A DNA stretch of 64,000 nucleotides from Candidatus Heimdallarchaeota archaeon. GTDB lineage: Archaea; Asgardarchaeota; Heimdallarchaeia; Hodarchaeales; Hodarchaeaceae. The stretch covers positions 461,508-525,507 of the forward strand of contig RDOB01000004.1 in NCBI GenBank assembly GCA_011364965.1. Reading direction: 5' to 3'. The translations under genes were made by a program, and so were the position numbers. Every line of letters begins with the position of its first letter. Positions within the stretch are counted from its first letter, which is position 1. Shown here piece after piece: positions 28,776 to 38,294 of the stretch. The notes under the pieces were generated by a model, which was not told the origin of the DNA, did no database searches, and saw only the letters and a list, made by a program, of their open reading frames with translations.

Positions 28776-29903
28776 ATGGCGGAGAATGAGATTTCGTACA
28801 AAATTAACATTATAGGAACTCCCGTGAGACATATTACAGAATTAATAGCCCAGAGTACAATATTAACACCTTTAATAGATACAAATGCCCAACAGAAGTA
28901 TAATACGGTTATTCAAATAATAAAAGAGTGGACAACGGACATTAAAGTATATTATACATATTGGAAAACTCTCCAGACACAGCAAGAAGCCACTCCTCAA
29001 GATAAGCAGGAATTCTACCAGGATAGTGATGGGGTCATGCTGGTATATGATTATGGGGTCAGAAAATCATTCGAGGATATCCCAGATTGGATAGAGGAGC
29101 AAAAGAAATATACTCCATCTACTACTAGTGTAATATTACTTGGAATAAAAGCAGAGGCGGCTGAATTCTCAAACCAAATGGTAAGAGAGCAAATAGAAGA
29201 ACTAAAGCTAAAACAACCATATGAAACCTCCCTCTCCAATCCCGAAATACTTCTGAAGTTGGGAAAGATTTTCATTTCTGAAATGTTCAGGACATGGGCG
29301 TACTCGCTGCTGATCTGCATCATTGGCAAAAATACGGAGCACAATTGTACATTTGGCAGATTGACAGCAGATACGAAATTTGATGTGAGTTATCTCCCAT
29401 CACTAGGGGTGGATATTCCAACCAAGAGGATCGCGATTGGGAAGGCACCAATAAAATTGATTATAATGATTACTGCAGGCCAAGAATCCTTTGGAAAACT
29501 CAGGCCAAGCTATTATCGCGGAGCAAGTGCGTGCTTGATCACATTCGACTTTAATGATCGGAATACAGTCGATGCTGTTCCAACCTTGCTAGCAGAGTTT
29601 CGAAAGCATATTCCAGAGGCTACTATTCCGATTGCATTGGTAGGGATCAAAACCGAGGACTCGATCGAGGATCACATCACCCCCGAGGAAGGCCAACGAC
29701 TCGCTGAAAAATTGCAGCTCAGATATTATGAGACTCAGTTAACTGATAAACAGCAAGTCGAGTGGATCCTCAAAGATATTGCATCAGCTAGTGTAGCTGC
29801 GATTCCTATAATTCTCAATGTCTGTCCCCATTGCGGGGTACCTAATCCCCAATACAAACACTTCTGTCCGAAATGTGAGGCAAATTTACTCAAAAAAGGG
29901 TAG
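28776..29903 (+). CDS. Tandem pseudo-GTPase with C-terminal zinc ribbon
   Basis: The 375-residue protein has two Ras-like domains. The first (about 1-165) is very degenerate: NIIGTP for the P-loop and VILLGIKAE for G4. The second (about 177-345) is clearly Rab-like: IGKNTEHN replaces GxxxxGKS. LGVDIPTKRI matches the switch I/beta-2 TIGVDF region, and ITAGQESFGKLRPSYYRGASACLITFD matches the DTAGQERF...YYRGA region with the G3 aspartate lost. LVGIKTED replaces LVGNKxD. A zinc ribbon (CPHC...CPKC) ends the protein. Without P-loop lysine, G3 Asp and G4 Asn, normal GTP hydrolysis is unlikely. Repeat A copy 6 lies 70 bp upstream. A fragment of the tail recurs at 31841. Confidence 0.82.
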   Translation: MAENEISYKINIIGTPVRHITELIAQSTILTPLIDTNAQQKYNTVIQIIKEWTTDIKVYYTYWKTLQTQQEATPQDKQEFYQDSDGVMLVYDYGVRKSFEDIPDWIEEQKKYTPSTTSVILLGIKAEAAEFSNQMVREQIEELKLKQPYETSLSNPEILLKLGKIFISEMFRTWAYSLLICIIGKNTEHNCTFGRLTADTKFDVSYLPSLGVDIPTKRIAIGKAPIKLIIMITAGQESFGKLRPSYYRGASACLITFDFNDRNTVDAVPTLLAEFRKHIPEATIPIALVGIKTEDSIEDHITPEEGQRLAEKLQLRYYETQLTDKQQVEWILKDIASASVAAIPIILNVCPHCGVPNPQYKHFCPKCEANLLKKG

Positions 29904-30214
29904 AAAACCAATAAGAGTTACTTAAAAACAATTGAAATATAAAGAAGGTTGACATTTCAACATAGAGGGGAAATCAGTTAAATCCTCAATAACCCGCTTA
30001 TCACTCTTCACGAAGAAAGAAATGAACTCTTTCTTAAAAGTGGAAAAAACCCTATAAAAACCCCTTGGAACACGTCTGTCCACTGAACCAGTAATGATTT
30101 AGGTTTGTTTTTCTTGGTGAACCGATAAATTGTGACAGGAAAAATCTTAATTAATAATATAAGATGATTCTACTGGAAATATATAGTATTAAATCATGGA
30201 CCGTGGGTGCGAAA

Positions 30215-30766
30215 ATGACAGAAGAATATCCATTACCGAAACGGGAATTTGTGAATTGCTTTGCCTGTTCCCCAGTAAACGAAAAAGGACTAAAACTAGA
30301 GTTTTGGTATACAACCGAGAGCTGTATTAGCTATTATACGATTCCGCCTGAATATTGTGGATTTGAAGGGCTGGCTCATGGAGGGGTTATTGCCACCATA
30401 CTAGATGAAGTAGCCGCGTGGACAGTGATTACACAGCTATCAAAGATAGGAGTGACAACCCAAGCGACCATCCGCTACTTAAAACCCATTCCCACGGGAA
30501 ATGAAATCAAAATAGTGGGAAGAATTAGAGAGAAGACAGAACATAAGGCAAAAGTCTTCACAAAGATCACAGAAAAAAGTGAAGAGATCTTGGCTGAATC
30601 CGAAAGTACTTGGTTCCTCCCGGATCTGCCTACGCTAGAAAAAATTACGGGAGTGAACGCGACAGCGATTAAAACAATGGTGGCCAGAACTCTGGAGCCA
30701 ATCAACGCGCTTAAACGAATTTTAGACAAGATCGGTCAGTGGGTGCCCCCAACTCAGGAGGGATGA
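30215..30766 (+). CDS. PaaI-family hotdog thioesterase
   Basis: The protein has about 183 residues from the ATG at 30215, chosen because GGGTGCG precedes it and the family fold begins there; the frame is open from 30164. FACSPVNEKGLKLEF begins the fold. GLAHGGVIATILDEVAAW is the PaaI/4HBT catalytic helix (HGG with the downstream D/E). TTQATIRYLKPIPTG and the strand KAKVFTKI complete the hotdog. These enzymes cleave acyl-CoA thioesters; the C-terminal extension of about 45 residues is family-variable. It is a single gene, not in an obvious operon. Confidence 0.88.
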   Translation: MTEEYPLPKREFVNCFACSPVNEKGLKLEFWYTTESCISYYTIPPEYCGFEGLAHGGVIATILDEVAAWTVITQLSKIGVTTQATIRYLKPIPTGNEIKIVGRIREKTEHKAKVFTKITEKSEEILAESESTWFLPDLPTLEKITGVNATAIKTMVARTLEPINALKRILDKIGQWVPPTQEG

Positions 30767-31030
30767 AAGGACATGACTGAAAGATACCACCTAGGTCACC
30801 CCATTGTTTTATCTAACTAAAACGAGAGAAAGAGAATATTTTATATAAGGAAAGAAAGAGTCTAACCTAGGTAAGTTCCTAATCTGGCCTTCACAAAACG
30901 AAAAATAGCATTCGATATATTACCTGCCTAACTTGTATACTATTAAGCATAGTGATATTAATAAATTACTTGGGATTTCATTTTATGATAGCTCATTAGT
31001 AACAGGAGATGGAATCTCAGGTCGGAGTTA

Positions 31031-31777
31031 CTACCGAGTTCCTCTTTTTAATCTTGCACGAGTTAAGAAGATAGCTATGATAATGAGGAGGAGTAAAACT
31101 GCCGGCCCTATAAGCCTTAAAATAGAGTCAAGATAATCAAGTGGCTCGAGAAGATCAGCGCGTTTTATATGGATAATTATGTGCTCCTCAAAAGACTCAC
31201 GATAATATCGCAATACCCCAGTGGATTTATCAAACGCCCATTCGATCCTACGTAGAGACTCATACAAATGATACCCTAAGGAGAATGTATTCTCATCGTT
31301 ATGGACTTCCCCATTCTCAGGTAAGCAAGCACTATAATTCTTCTCAAGTTCATCCCAGAAGCTAGGAGAGGAAGGAGCAAAAAAAGTTGTTTTCCCTAAG
31401 TCTAAATTAATAAATGAAGTATTAGAAGGCAATATTTCCTTTAAGTTGACGATACAATTGATTGGTTGAGAAGAAGCAGTAGAAACATTGAAAACAAATG
31501 TGAAAGGGAAATCTGGCAAGTCAAAAAACAGCATTGAGGCATCAATTCTGTCATTCTCTTGAATAACAAAAGCAGAATCAATCCAAGGACTCGATATCAA
31601 ATGAAATTCTGTATTCCTCAACTGGAGAACTTTCCATGAGAATTTTTGGTGAACTGCAATCCCCCACTCCCAGTCGTTATCCTCTATCGTTCCTTCGGCG
31701 AAAACGGGTGGTACAACCATGAATAAAAGGAAAAGAAGGAGGAATGATATTCCTTTACGTTTATGACAAAAAAGCAT
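31031..31777 (-). CDS. Secreted/cell-surface membrane-anchored protein, unknown
   Basis: It has about 248 residues from the ATG at 31777, which has GGGAGG 6 nt upstream. A signal peptide (about 10-27: ISFLLLFLLFMVVPPVFAEG) is followed by a ~190-residue extracellular domain with N-glycosylation sequons (NVS, NTS, NYS). A C-terminal transmembrane helix (about 222-242) precedes a basic tail (RARLKRGTR). The extracellular part is not recognised. It is probably a surface receptor or protease substrate; the subtilase gene lies 590 bp upstream on the same strand. Confidence 0.65.
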   Translation of the reverse strand: MLFCHKRKGISFLLLFLLFMVVPPVFAEGTIEDNDWEWGIAVHQKFSWKVLQLRNTEFHLISSPWIDSAFVIQENDRIDASMLFFDLPDFPFTFVFNVSTASSQPINCIVNLKEILPSNTSFINLDLGKTTFFAPSSPSFWDELEKNYSACLPENGEVHNDENTFSLGYHLYESLRRIEWAFDKSTGVLRYYRESFEEHIIIHIKRADLLEPLDYLDSILRLIGPAVLLLLIIIAIFLTRARLKRGTR

Positions 31778-31840
31778 TGTGTCCCTCCCAGTTAAATGGT
31801 TCAACTATGATAATTGTAGTAATACACCCATTCATCATTA

Positions 31841-31967
31841 TCAATCGTAGCTGCCAGTGCAGAAGCGATTCCTATAATTTTAAATGTTTGTCCCCATTGT
31901 GAGGAACTAAATCCCCAGTGCGCTTCTGTCCAAAATGTGGCAGGGATGAAAGGAGATGATCCATTAA
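31841..31967 (+). pseudogene. Fragment of a pseudo-GTPase zinc-ribbon tail
   Basis: This nearly copies the end of the gene at 28776: codons for IPIILNVCPHCEELNPQ, then a frameshift before TTCTGTCCAAAATGTGG (original CPKC). No G domain remains upstream. It shows that a second gene with the same zinc-ribbon tail once existed about 2 kb away. Confidence 0.7.
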
Positions 31968-32116
31968 TTTGTAGCTAAAAAATTAAAATATGATCAAAAA
32001 GAGCTTTCGGAAGGTTTACTCATTTTTATTATATCCTAGAGCACTTACAAGTAACTCAATAAGCAACCAACCATACAGAAGAAGCAAAATACATCGTGCT
32101 ATTTGGTCTTTCCAGA

Positions 32117-32245
32117 TTACGGATCAAAAGTTTCCATGAATTGTTCCCATTTTTCACTCACCTGAGTATAGAACGTAGCAATATCAGGATTAAACTCCAC
32201 CGAAGCATAGAGACAGGTAATAATATCCTGACGCTCAAGAGAGAG
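32117..32245 (-). pseudogene. Coding remnant, unknown origin
   Basis: A minus-strand stretch of 42 codons closed by TAA on both sides reads with coding-like composition (ERQDIITCLYASVEF, TQVSEKWEQFMETFDP). It has no start codon and no family match. It is probably the tail of a lost gene between the surface protein and the subtilase. Confidence 0.3.
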
Positions 32246-32364
32246 TTAGCTCAGTCCTTTAATTAATCCCCAAAATTAAATAGGATAAAACTCCCCAGTA
32301 ATGGAGATAGGGGATTATGAAGGGAAATCAATCAAGTTATACTTTCATCGAAGAGCATCATATA

Positions 32365-33423
32365 TCATATATCAACTTGTTCTACTGCAGCGGAGGCGTT
32401 AAGAAGACCGAATCCAAAAAACTTGTCCCATCCACTTGCGCCTAGGTCAATAGCCGTGGAATGAAGAATTTCACGAATACGATTTATTGAGAGATTTGAA
32501 TTGACAGATTTCATCAGAGCAATAACTGCTGCAACCTGTGGCGCAGCAAAAGACGTTCCTGGACATCCTGAATATTTTCCATTTAAAACGGTACTAATTA
32601 GCAGCTCCCCTTTGGGAGCTTTTCCATCTCCTACTGGTGCCATTAACTCGCTTTGAGTGCCATAATTTGAATAATCAGCCTTCTCCAGATCATAATTCGT
32701 CGCTCCTACAGCAATCACTTCAGTTAAAGCTGCAGGATTCCTATATTCTTCTTTTCCTTCGCTCTCTGTATTACTAATAGACCCAACCACAGAGATATTT
32801 GAGTTCAAGGCATCTATGATAGCATTCTGCCAAGAGCTATCATCATTTAAAACTGAATAACTGATACTTATTATATCAGCCCCATTAGCTATCGCATACC
32901 GAATAGCTTGAGTCATATCTAAACTAATCCTCCCGTCATTAGAAACCTCCTCATTTAAAACACGAAGATCCATCAGTTTAACATTGTAAGCAATCCCGTA
33001 GATATATTTCCTTTCACTCACTCGTTTCGCAGCGATTATTCCCGCAATGGCAGTCCCATGCCAATGGATAGGATCAGATGGTTGAGGACCAGGAGTATTA
33101 TCTCCAGATAAGAAATCCCACCCCGCTATGTCGTCAATATACCCATTTTCGTCATCGTCGAGACCGTTATCTGGAATTTCATCTGGGTTAACCCACTGCG
33201 CATGAACCAAATCAGGATGGCTAAAATCAATCCCAGAATCCAAAATCTCGACAGTAATGTTCGAATTTCCTCCACCAGATACGGCCCAAGCCCCCTCCAC
33301 TTCAATCTGCGTCAAGTGCCACGGAAAAGGGATAGGATTTGGTTTGTAGAGAATACCAAAAATAAGTAACAGGATACAAAGACCCATGAGAATTTGACGA
33401 ACTCCTAAAACGGATAATTTCAA
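32365..33423 (-). CDS. Subtilisin-family serine protease (S8), secreted
   Basis: The 352-residue protein has an N-terminal hydrophobic signal/anchor (about 8-25). The catalytic triad blocks are EILDSGIDFSHPD (Asp, about 63), HWHGTAIAGIIA (His, about 124) and CPGTSFAAPQVAA (Ser, about 292), with the oxyanion asparagine region SISNTES. A calcium-binding-like stretch DNGLDDDENGYIDD lies before the histidine. It lacks a long propeptide, so it could be activated without one or the N terminus is shortened. It cleaves proteins outside the cell. The fragment at 40215 is the tail of a second subtilase. Confidence 0.93.
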   Translation of the reverse strand: MKLSVLGVRQILMGLCILLLIFGILYKPNPIPFPWHLTQIEVEGAWAVSGGGNSNITVEILDSGIDFSHPDLVHAQWVNPDEIPDNGLDDDENGYIDDIAGWDFLSGDNTPGPQPSDPIHWHGTAIAGIIAAKRVSERKYIYGIAYNVKLMDLRVLNEEVSNDGRISLDMTQAIRYAIANGADIISISYSVLNDDSSWQNAIIDALNSNISVVGSISNTESEGKEEYRNPAALTEVIAVGATNYDLEKADYSNYGTQSELMAPVGDGKAPKGELLISTVLNGKYSGCPGTSFAAPQVAAVIALMKSVNSNLSINRIREILHSTAIDLGASGWDKFFGFGLLNASAAVEQVDI

Positions 33424-33778
33424 TTAATTATTCTCCGATTGAATGAAAATCTGCTTAGCAAATGGCTGGGTAAATTTTCGTGCTTAAAAACAATTTCATT
33501 TTTATTTTTACAGATTTTTTCTTTTAAGAATCCAAATATTTTTGGTTTGCCTCTATTATTTTTTTTATATATGATTTAGAGTGAACTTAAGGTTTTAAGA
33601 AATCTTCTATAATTATACAGGTAATTAGAGAAGGTTTGAGCGAAAAGCAGAGAAGAAATCGAAAAAAGTAAACATATGAGTATACAGAAATCAGATTAAA
33701 ACTAAAATGGATTAAAATTATCTTAGTTAATAGAATTTCTCAAGAACATTTTTTTGTGTTACTCTTTGCGATTGCTTC
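33424..33778. other. AT-rich intergenic region
   Basis: These 355 bp contain the promoter region of the subtilase and the 3' flank of the zinc-finger gene at 33779. No repeat copy or coding remnant was recognised. Confidence 0.4.
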
Positions 33779-34117
33779 TCAATTTTGTAATAAATCCAAA
33801 AAGAGTAGAAAAATGAAATAAATACCAAATCCAAGGGCTAGCCAGCCAGTAATGTACAGAATGAGATCGAACATATCAACAACTGATTGATTAAGGTATT
33901 TATTAGCGAAATAGAGACAAATACCTCCTCCGAATAAAAGCCAACCCCAGTGTTGTTGTGTCCAACAGATGTATGAGCAGTAGTGCCGCTCTCCAGTGGA
34001 GAAGAGTATTTTATTCAACACGCTTCCAGGAAATTTACGTTTACAATGAGTACAGAGGAGTAAATCGAGTGAGGGGGTGGATTCTTCAAGATTAGACATC
34101 AGAGTTCGCCAACGCAT
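33779..34117 (-). CDS. Zinc-finger protein with two membrane helices (paralog of 6393)
   Basis: The 112-residue protein (106 if the ATG at 34099 is used) has LLCTHCKRKF and HYCSYICWTQ zinc-ligand pairs. A helix at about 58-75 and a second at about 84-108 follow; it then ends without the basic tail seen at 6393. The shared order CxxC, CSYxCW, two helices makes the two proteins paralogs. Function unknown. Confidence 0.65.
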   Translation of the reverse strand: MRWRTLMSNLEESTPSLDLLLCTHCKRKFPGSVLNKILFSTGERHYCSYICWTQQHWGWLLFGGGICLYFANKYLNQSVVDMFDLILYITGWLALGFGIYFIFLLFLDLLQN

Positions 34118-34437
34118 ACAGAGATGTTTCTTTCTTCATAATACCTTTATGATTTATCTCTCGAAAGTTAGTTATATATCTGGTGTTTGTTTCAGTTTAT
34201 AATCCGTGAATTTCTTTACATACTATGCGTGATTGACACTTAGTTTATAAAAACATTATTAATAGAGTGACAGGTAACAAGTTGGGAGTGCTAGAAAAAT
34301 CATCCCAGCTCTTTAATTCAATATCAGTATACTCACATGGAGAGATAATCCTAAGTCTAAATAAGATGAATTTTCTCGTTAATGAGGAAAAGAGGAGTTG
34401 GAGGAGAGAATAACCCAAATAAAGCCTAATACGAGCT
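34118..34437. other. Intergenic region left of repeat A copy 7
   Basis: This AT-rich stretch contains the promoter of the minus-strand zinc-finger gene at 33779. No coding remnant was recognised. Confidence 0.35.
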
Positions 34438-34591
34438 CAACCAACAGACAGATATCAAACCAAGCGCCAACACTGAACTAGACCATCCAGGCTGGAACAC
34501 TGCTTCTGCAGCTATCTGACGAGGGATCTTTCAAAAAACTCAATCTCTGCACTCTTCTGTAAAGAGAAGCCCTCCTGCGGTGAGGAACAGC
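34438..34591 (+). repeat. Repeat A, copy 7
   Basis: It starts CAACCAACAGACAGATATCA, uses the long middle variant (AGGCTGGAACACTGCTTCTG), and keeps the right stem CTCTT/AAGAG and the right end CCTCCTGCGGTGAGGAACAG. The stop of the minus-strand pseudo-GTPase at 34646 is 55 bp to the right. Confidence 0.87.
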
Positions 34592-34645
34592 TAAAGCTAA
34601 AATAATAATATTAAACCAGATATTGATAATATTTTTATTGAATAT

Positions 34646-35563
34646 TCAGCCATTTAGGATCGAAAGAACATATTCCGTGAAAAGAGCAAAATCTGTCTCT
34701 CTGAGAGTCAAAAGGGAGAACCCATGCTGCTCTGCAAATTCTTGGGCTTGCTGAGGTGATATGATACTAGCATTATTAGAGTCGAATATTCCTAAAATGA
34801 AGAACTTTGGATTTCTGTATATTTCATGGATCGTTAGGGATGGCCCTATACGATGGAGCTCCTTAATCGATTTTACATAGGACTCTAAGGCATCAAAAGA
34901 GTCTTGATCAGAATAGCAAAAGAAGAGAAAATAATATTCAGCGAGAAGCGTAGATGGGAAATTTGGATATTTCTCTCTATCAGGTCTCAGAGAGGCTAAT
35001 TCACGTCTGAATTGACGCATTGCGTCCTTATTTCTTCCGATTTCCTTTTTCGGTTTAATCACATACATTTCGTAGTCAATATTTTCTTGAGAAAGACAGG
35101 CGATATAAACATGAGTCGGAATATCATAAAGGGAAATCCTCTTGATTGACTCACGATCTTCTAGGGTTCTATAAGCAATATTCTCTCTTTTCCCTTTTCC
35201 ATCGAGATATCCATGTCTGGCATGAAATTCGTTGACCCGGTGAAAGCATTCAAGGTGGTTTCGGATTCCCTCCCGCGCCAATACCTCCTCATCGCTGATA
35301 ATCTGTTCTGGTGGTTTCATCACAAAATTACGGATCAATTCCGATTTTACTTGGTCACACTGCCCTAAACAGACTATTTTGACTGCCTCGACTTGATTCT
35401 GTGGATCCCTGTTTCGACGCTTTGCCATTCGTCGCCTAATCTCCCACCGGACTTGTTCCGTAATCGGGATATCCATTAAGGAGGGAGAGATTCCATTGAT
35501 TGGATGGAGAAGAATTCCATTGTTTGGCGAGAGAATATGTTTCTCAGTTTTTTTGCTTCCCAC
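34646..35563 (-). CDS. Divergent pseudo-GTPase with N-terminal extension
   Basis: The 305-residue protein starts GTG. Residues 1-60 are an extra arginine-rich region (RWEIRRRMAKRRN). A Ras-like domain begins with VKIVCLGQCDQVKSE where the P-loop GKS should be. Long insertions follow. The C-terminal half keeps the family pattern YYFLFFCYSDQDSFDALESYV, then FFILGIFDSNN at the G4 place and AQEFAEQHGFSLLTLRET at the G5/last-helix place. It is the most diverged member and lacks all nucleotide motifs. It is last in a three-gene operon with 35606 and 36404 (gaps 42 and 15 bp). Confidence 0.65.
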   Translation of the reverse strand: MGSKKTEKHILSPNNGILLHPINGISPSLMDIPITEQVRWEIRRRMAKRRNRDPQNQVEAVKIVCLGQCDQVKSELIRNFVMKPPEQIISDEEVLAREGIRNHLECFHRVNEFHARHGYLDGKGKRENIAYRTLEDRESIKRISLYDIPTHVYIACLSQENIDYEMYVIKPKKEIGRNKDAMRQFRRELASLRPDREKYPNFPSTLLAEYYFLFFCYSDQDSFDALESYVKSIKELHRIGPSLTIHEIYRNPKFFILGIFDSNNASIISPQQAQEFAEQHGFSLLTLRETDFALFTEYVLSILNG

Positions 35564-35605
35564 ACATTTTCACCTAATTACAAAAAGCCTTCTAAATACT
35601 TAATT

Positions 35606-36388
35606 TCATTTATTTGTGAATAATAGTCTATCAGCCTTCCTTAAGTACGATTTCAACATAAAAAGGTAGATAATTCCCAAGGAAAATGGAATAATTACCA
35701 GAATTAATGCAATGAAGTAATAAAAATGCTCTAATATGCTGCTAATATCACTAAATGCTATTAAGACGGTTAAAATGGCAAATAGAGGCAGAGAAATAAG
35801 GCCTAATGTTTCCAATGTATAATCTAAAGTACTAATTTGGATTTGACATTTTTTATATGCTGTAATATGATCGAAAATGATCCAATCAGGGAAGAGTATG
35901 AACCTGTGGATTAAGAAATAATTGGTCACAATAGTGACAGCTATTATGATTATAATCTTTGTGACAATATTAGAGTAAGAAAAGAAAAACATATCGGAGA
36001 AATAGCAAGCTAAAGCTATAGAAAGCGCTACCAAAAAAAGCCCTCTAGTAAGTTTGAGCTCGAAAAATTCAGAATAGCGTTCTTCTGTTGTCATAAGCTC
36101 TCTTTTTTTATACGATAGTACCGAATAAAAGCCTATGAGCAATAAAGGAATTAGAATATTAATCAGTGAGGTTATTCCTAAGAAACTCCCAATCAGAAGA
36201 AAACTGCATATTGCTGTCAAAGGATGAGCTTTCGACCAGGTTTCCCCCCAAAATAAGATATATTTTTTCAAATCCAAGGTATTTACTGATTTAATGGTAG
36301 ATCCTCCACAGGAATTACACCTTTCTTGATTAAGCATATTGTGTGACCCACAAAATGTGCATAGATTGAGGATATTCAGAGATACCAA
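35606..36388 (-). CDS. Zinc-ribbon membrane protein
   Basis: The 260-residue protein has an N-terminal zinc ribbon (LCTFCGSHNM...RCNSCGG, about 9-27). Six hydrophobic helices then follow (about 57-75, 78-95, 115-135, 140-162, 195-215 and 225-250). It is the middle gene of a minus-strand operon, 15 bp after the 72-residue gene and 42 bp before the pseudo-GTPase, so it may anchor that protein at the membrane (inference). No transporter family was recognised. Confidence 0.65.
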   Translation of the reverse strand: MVSLNILNLCTFCGSHNMLNQERCNSCGGSTIKSVNTLDLKKYILFWGETWSKAHPLTAICSFLLIGSFLGITSLINILIPLLLIGFYSVLSYKKRELMTTEERYSEFFELKLTRGLFLVALSIALACYFSDMFFFSYSNIVTKIIIIIAVTIVTNYFLIHRFILFPDWIIFDHITAYKKCQIQISTLDYTLETLGLISLPLFAILTVLIAFSDISSILEHFYYFIALILVIIPFSLGIIYLFMLKSYLRKADRLLFTNK

Positions 36389-36403
36389 TAACTCTAGCGG
36401 GGT

Positions 36404-36622
36404 TCATAGCTCAGTAATCAACGTATTCAATTCGTTTGTGAGATTAGATTCGTCCCTTCTCTTAATAAGTTGAATCTGAGCTTCTAGAAATGAGAATAGT
36501 CTCTTTTTTACCAAGTCTTGACTTTTTAAAGAAATATTATATTCGTTTAATGTCCTATCTAAGCTACTTTCATAGTTTTGAATGAAATTCTGAGAATACT
36601 CATCCAAATCATATATCCACAT
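36404..36622 (-). CDS. Small acidic helical protein, first gene of the operon
   Basis: The 72-residue protein is predicted mostly alpha-helical (YSQNFIQNYESSLDRTLNEY, LVKKRLFSFLEAQIQLIK), possibly a coiled coil. GAGGTG precedes the ATG at 36622 by a few bases, an unusually good ribosome site for this window. It is followed by the zinc-ribbon membrane protein and the pseudo-GTPase. A truncated copy of its gene lies at 14388-14510. Function unknown. Confidence 0.6.
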   Translation of the reverse strand: MWIYDLDEYSQNFIQNYESSLDRTLNEYNISLKSQDLVKKRLFSFLEAQIQLIKRRDESNLTNELNTLITEL

Positions 36623-36781
36623 GCCACCTCATCCTAATCTTTTTAGGAGTAATACCGTTCATTGTCAATAGATATTCCCCTTCCTTTTCAAGAAGTAAGT
36701 ATGCATATATATGCTTATAAGATATCCAGATGTAAAAAATTGCGGGCATTTTGAGTAATGTACAAATCCTCCTAAATCCCT

Positions 36782-36917
36782 CCAACCAACGTACAGACAT
36801 CAAATCACGCGCCAATTTGTATGAATATCTCTCTTGCTGCTTCTATCGCTATCTCCCGAGGGATTTTCTTAAAGAAATCAATTTCCACACGGTTAGTCAT
36901 CCTGTAGTGAGGGACAG
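36782..36917 (+). repeat. Repeat A, copy 8
   Basis: It has a full left half (CCAACCAACGTACAGACATC, CACGCGCCAATTTGTATGAA) and TCTCCCGAGGGATTTTCTT-AAAGAAA, but the GGTTAG right variant (no hairpin) and TGTAGTGAGGGACAGCTAG. It is a hybrid of the two sub-types. An open frame across it on the minus strand (36805-37143) is not considered a gene. Confidence 0.87.
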
Positions 36918-37300
36918 CTAGAGCTAAAAACCATAGGATTAGGGTGAAATGAACGAAAGGTCTCCTCCCATAACAAATTTCCCATGTTTTTCCCAATGGA
37001 TGGAATTCAGGAGATATAGCAGCCTTATATTCCCAAAATCTAGCTTGTAAATGAATGAGTATTATTCTCGACATTCTTGAATAGCGATTCTTTAACTGAA
37101 CAACATTTAGTGGATTATTTGGGACAATCAAGGTCATTGACATATTTTCATCCTATCATATTCGTATCGAAATTTTGATTTGGTTTCTTCATCACATAAT
37201 AACTAAAGAAGTTTTAGATGAAAAAAGTTAAATATTCTGACGTTTTTTATAAAAGTGAGCTTCAGTTATGCATTTATTTCTGAAGCTGGAGATATAAAGT

Positions 37301-37951
37301 GTGCAGAATGAAAAACCTGGTTGGATAAAGATCAAACTACTATTTAAATGGATCCTCATTCTCGTGAGCGGGATGACAGTCCATCTCTTGTGCTATACTC
37401 CTTATCTCTTTCAGTATATTGGCCTTCCAGACGAATTGGAGGTATTAATTCCAATATTATTGGTTAATTGGATACTATGGTTCTTTTTAACCTATGCCCC
37501 TTTCATATTCTATCTCCTACATCCAATTGCATTATTCCCTTACCTCCTCTGTTTTCCTGTCCTAGTTGGCTGGCCACTAATTTGGGTCTTTATGATGATA
37601 AAGATGGACCAACTGTTTAGAACCACACCTGACTTAAAATCAGTTCTACTCTACGTTGGAAGTTTTCCTCTCGCTTTTATCCCTCTGATCATTATACCAA
37701 CACTTTTCCCCTCTTTAAACACAATGATGTTTGAGGCACGCCCCTATATTTCGATGACTCAATTTTTGGTGGGATACTGGATGCTTTTCTTGTGGTTAAT
37801 TAGCTGGTGTGGTCTTTGGCATCTCAAACTTCCCCAAACGCTTTTCCAGGAAAAAAAACAGTCTAATATCTTTTTCTTATGGATTGGCTGGCTTTTGCTA
37901 CTGACCTTGGTGAGTTATCTGCTTCCCCTTTTTCCTCCTCCTCTCCCCTAA
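37301..37951 (+). CDS. Six-helix membrane protein, distant family A member
   Basis: The 216-residue protein starts with GTG and has six hydrophobic helices spaced as in family A. TTPDLKSVLLYVGSFPL corresponds to TPDAKLTLGTLLFFL, and YWMLFLWLISWCGLWHLKLPQTLF corresponds to YWLLPLWLLSWSFFWLKRIPQIR. It does not share the long upstream region of the close copies, so it is an older paralog. The TATA box TTTATAAAAG lies about 50 bp upstream. The end of a similar gene survives at 23215. Function unknown. Confidence 0.7.
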   Translation: MQNEKPGWIKIKLLFKWILILVSGMTVHLLCYTPYLFQYIGLPDELEVLIPILLVNWILWFFLTYAPFIFYLLHPIALFPYLLCFPVLVGWPLIWVFMMIKMDQLFRTTPDLKSVLLYVGSFPLAFIPLIIIPTLFPSLNTMMFEARPYISMTQFLVGYWMLFLWLISWCGLWHLKLPQTLFQEKKQSNIFFLWIGWLLLLTLVSYLLPLFPPPLP

Positions 37952-37970
37952 TATACAATAGCGATTTGAG

Positions 37971-38168
37971 ATGATTTATGTGAAACTGAGCAAGAACATT
38001 TTCCTTTTACTTCTTCTAACTTTCTACCTGATTATTTCAACCAATAATTTCAACAGCACATTCAGTGAGCAAAGTAATCCCGAGGATCCCGAATTGTTTT
38101 TGATTACCTGCGCAGATGATTCAGTAATACGAACTTTTACGACCATTTTTATTGGGACGGAATTATGA
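37971..38168 (+). pseudogene. Truncated secreted-protein gene
   Basis: The 65-codon frame starts with a clear signal peptide (VKLSKNIFLLLLLTFYLIIS) and continues into NPEDPELFLITCADDS. It is then cut by sequence belonging to a nucleotidyltransferase gene in another frame. The same signal-peptide start is found in the fragment at 23215-23395. The downstream exported domain is missing, so it is probably dead or a fused relic. Confidence 0.45.
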
Positions 38169-38247
38169 AAAACGTGTAAGTAGTAAGTTACATTCCTGTG
38201 TCTCTGATCTAAGACGAGAACTTGATCACCAATTTCATTATGAATGA
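38146..38247 (+). pseudogene. Nucleotidyltransferase C-terminal fragment
   Basis: The frame LGRNYEKRVSSKLHSC, continuing VSDLRRELDHQFHYE and TGA, matches two separated pieces of the 56885 protein (LGRSYEKR and VSTQLHSYISDLRRDFDLQWQYE). The ~40 residues between are deleted. No N-terminal catalytic part is present. It overlaps the 3' end of the secreted-protein relic in another frame. Confidence 0.65.
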
Positions 38248-38294
38248 GAGAGGGCCAAACCCTGAATCATAATTTTTAGGGGATTTTCAACTAA

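Noticed and set aside
36609..36815. Minus-strand 68-codon frame between the 36404 gene and repeat A copy 8
   Set aside because: Begins in the repeat and overlaps the start of 36404; could be a gene relic but no family or ribosome site supports it.
36805..37143. Minus-strand 112-codon frame across repeat A copy 8
   Set aside because: Its C-terminal part is the repeat itself and the rest covers the promoter region of the divergent gene at 37301; no homolog or ribosome site.
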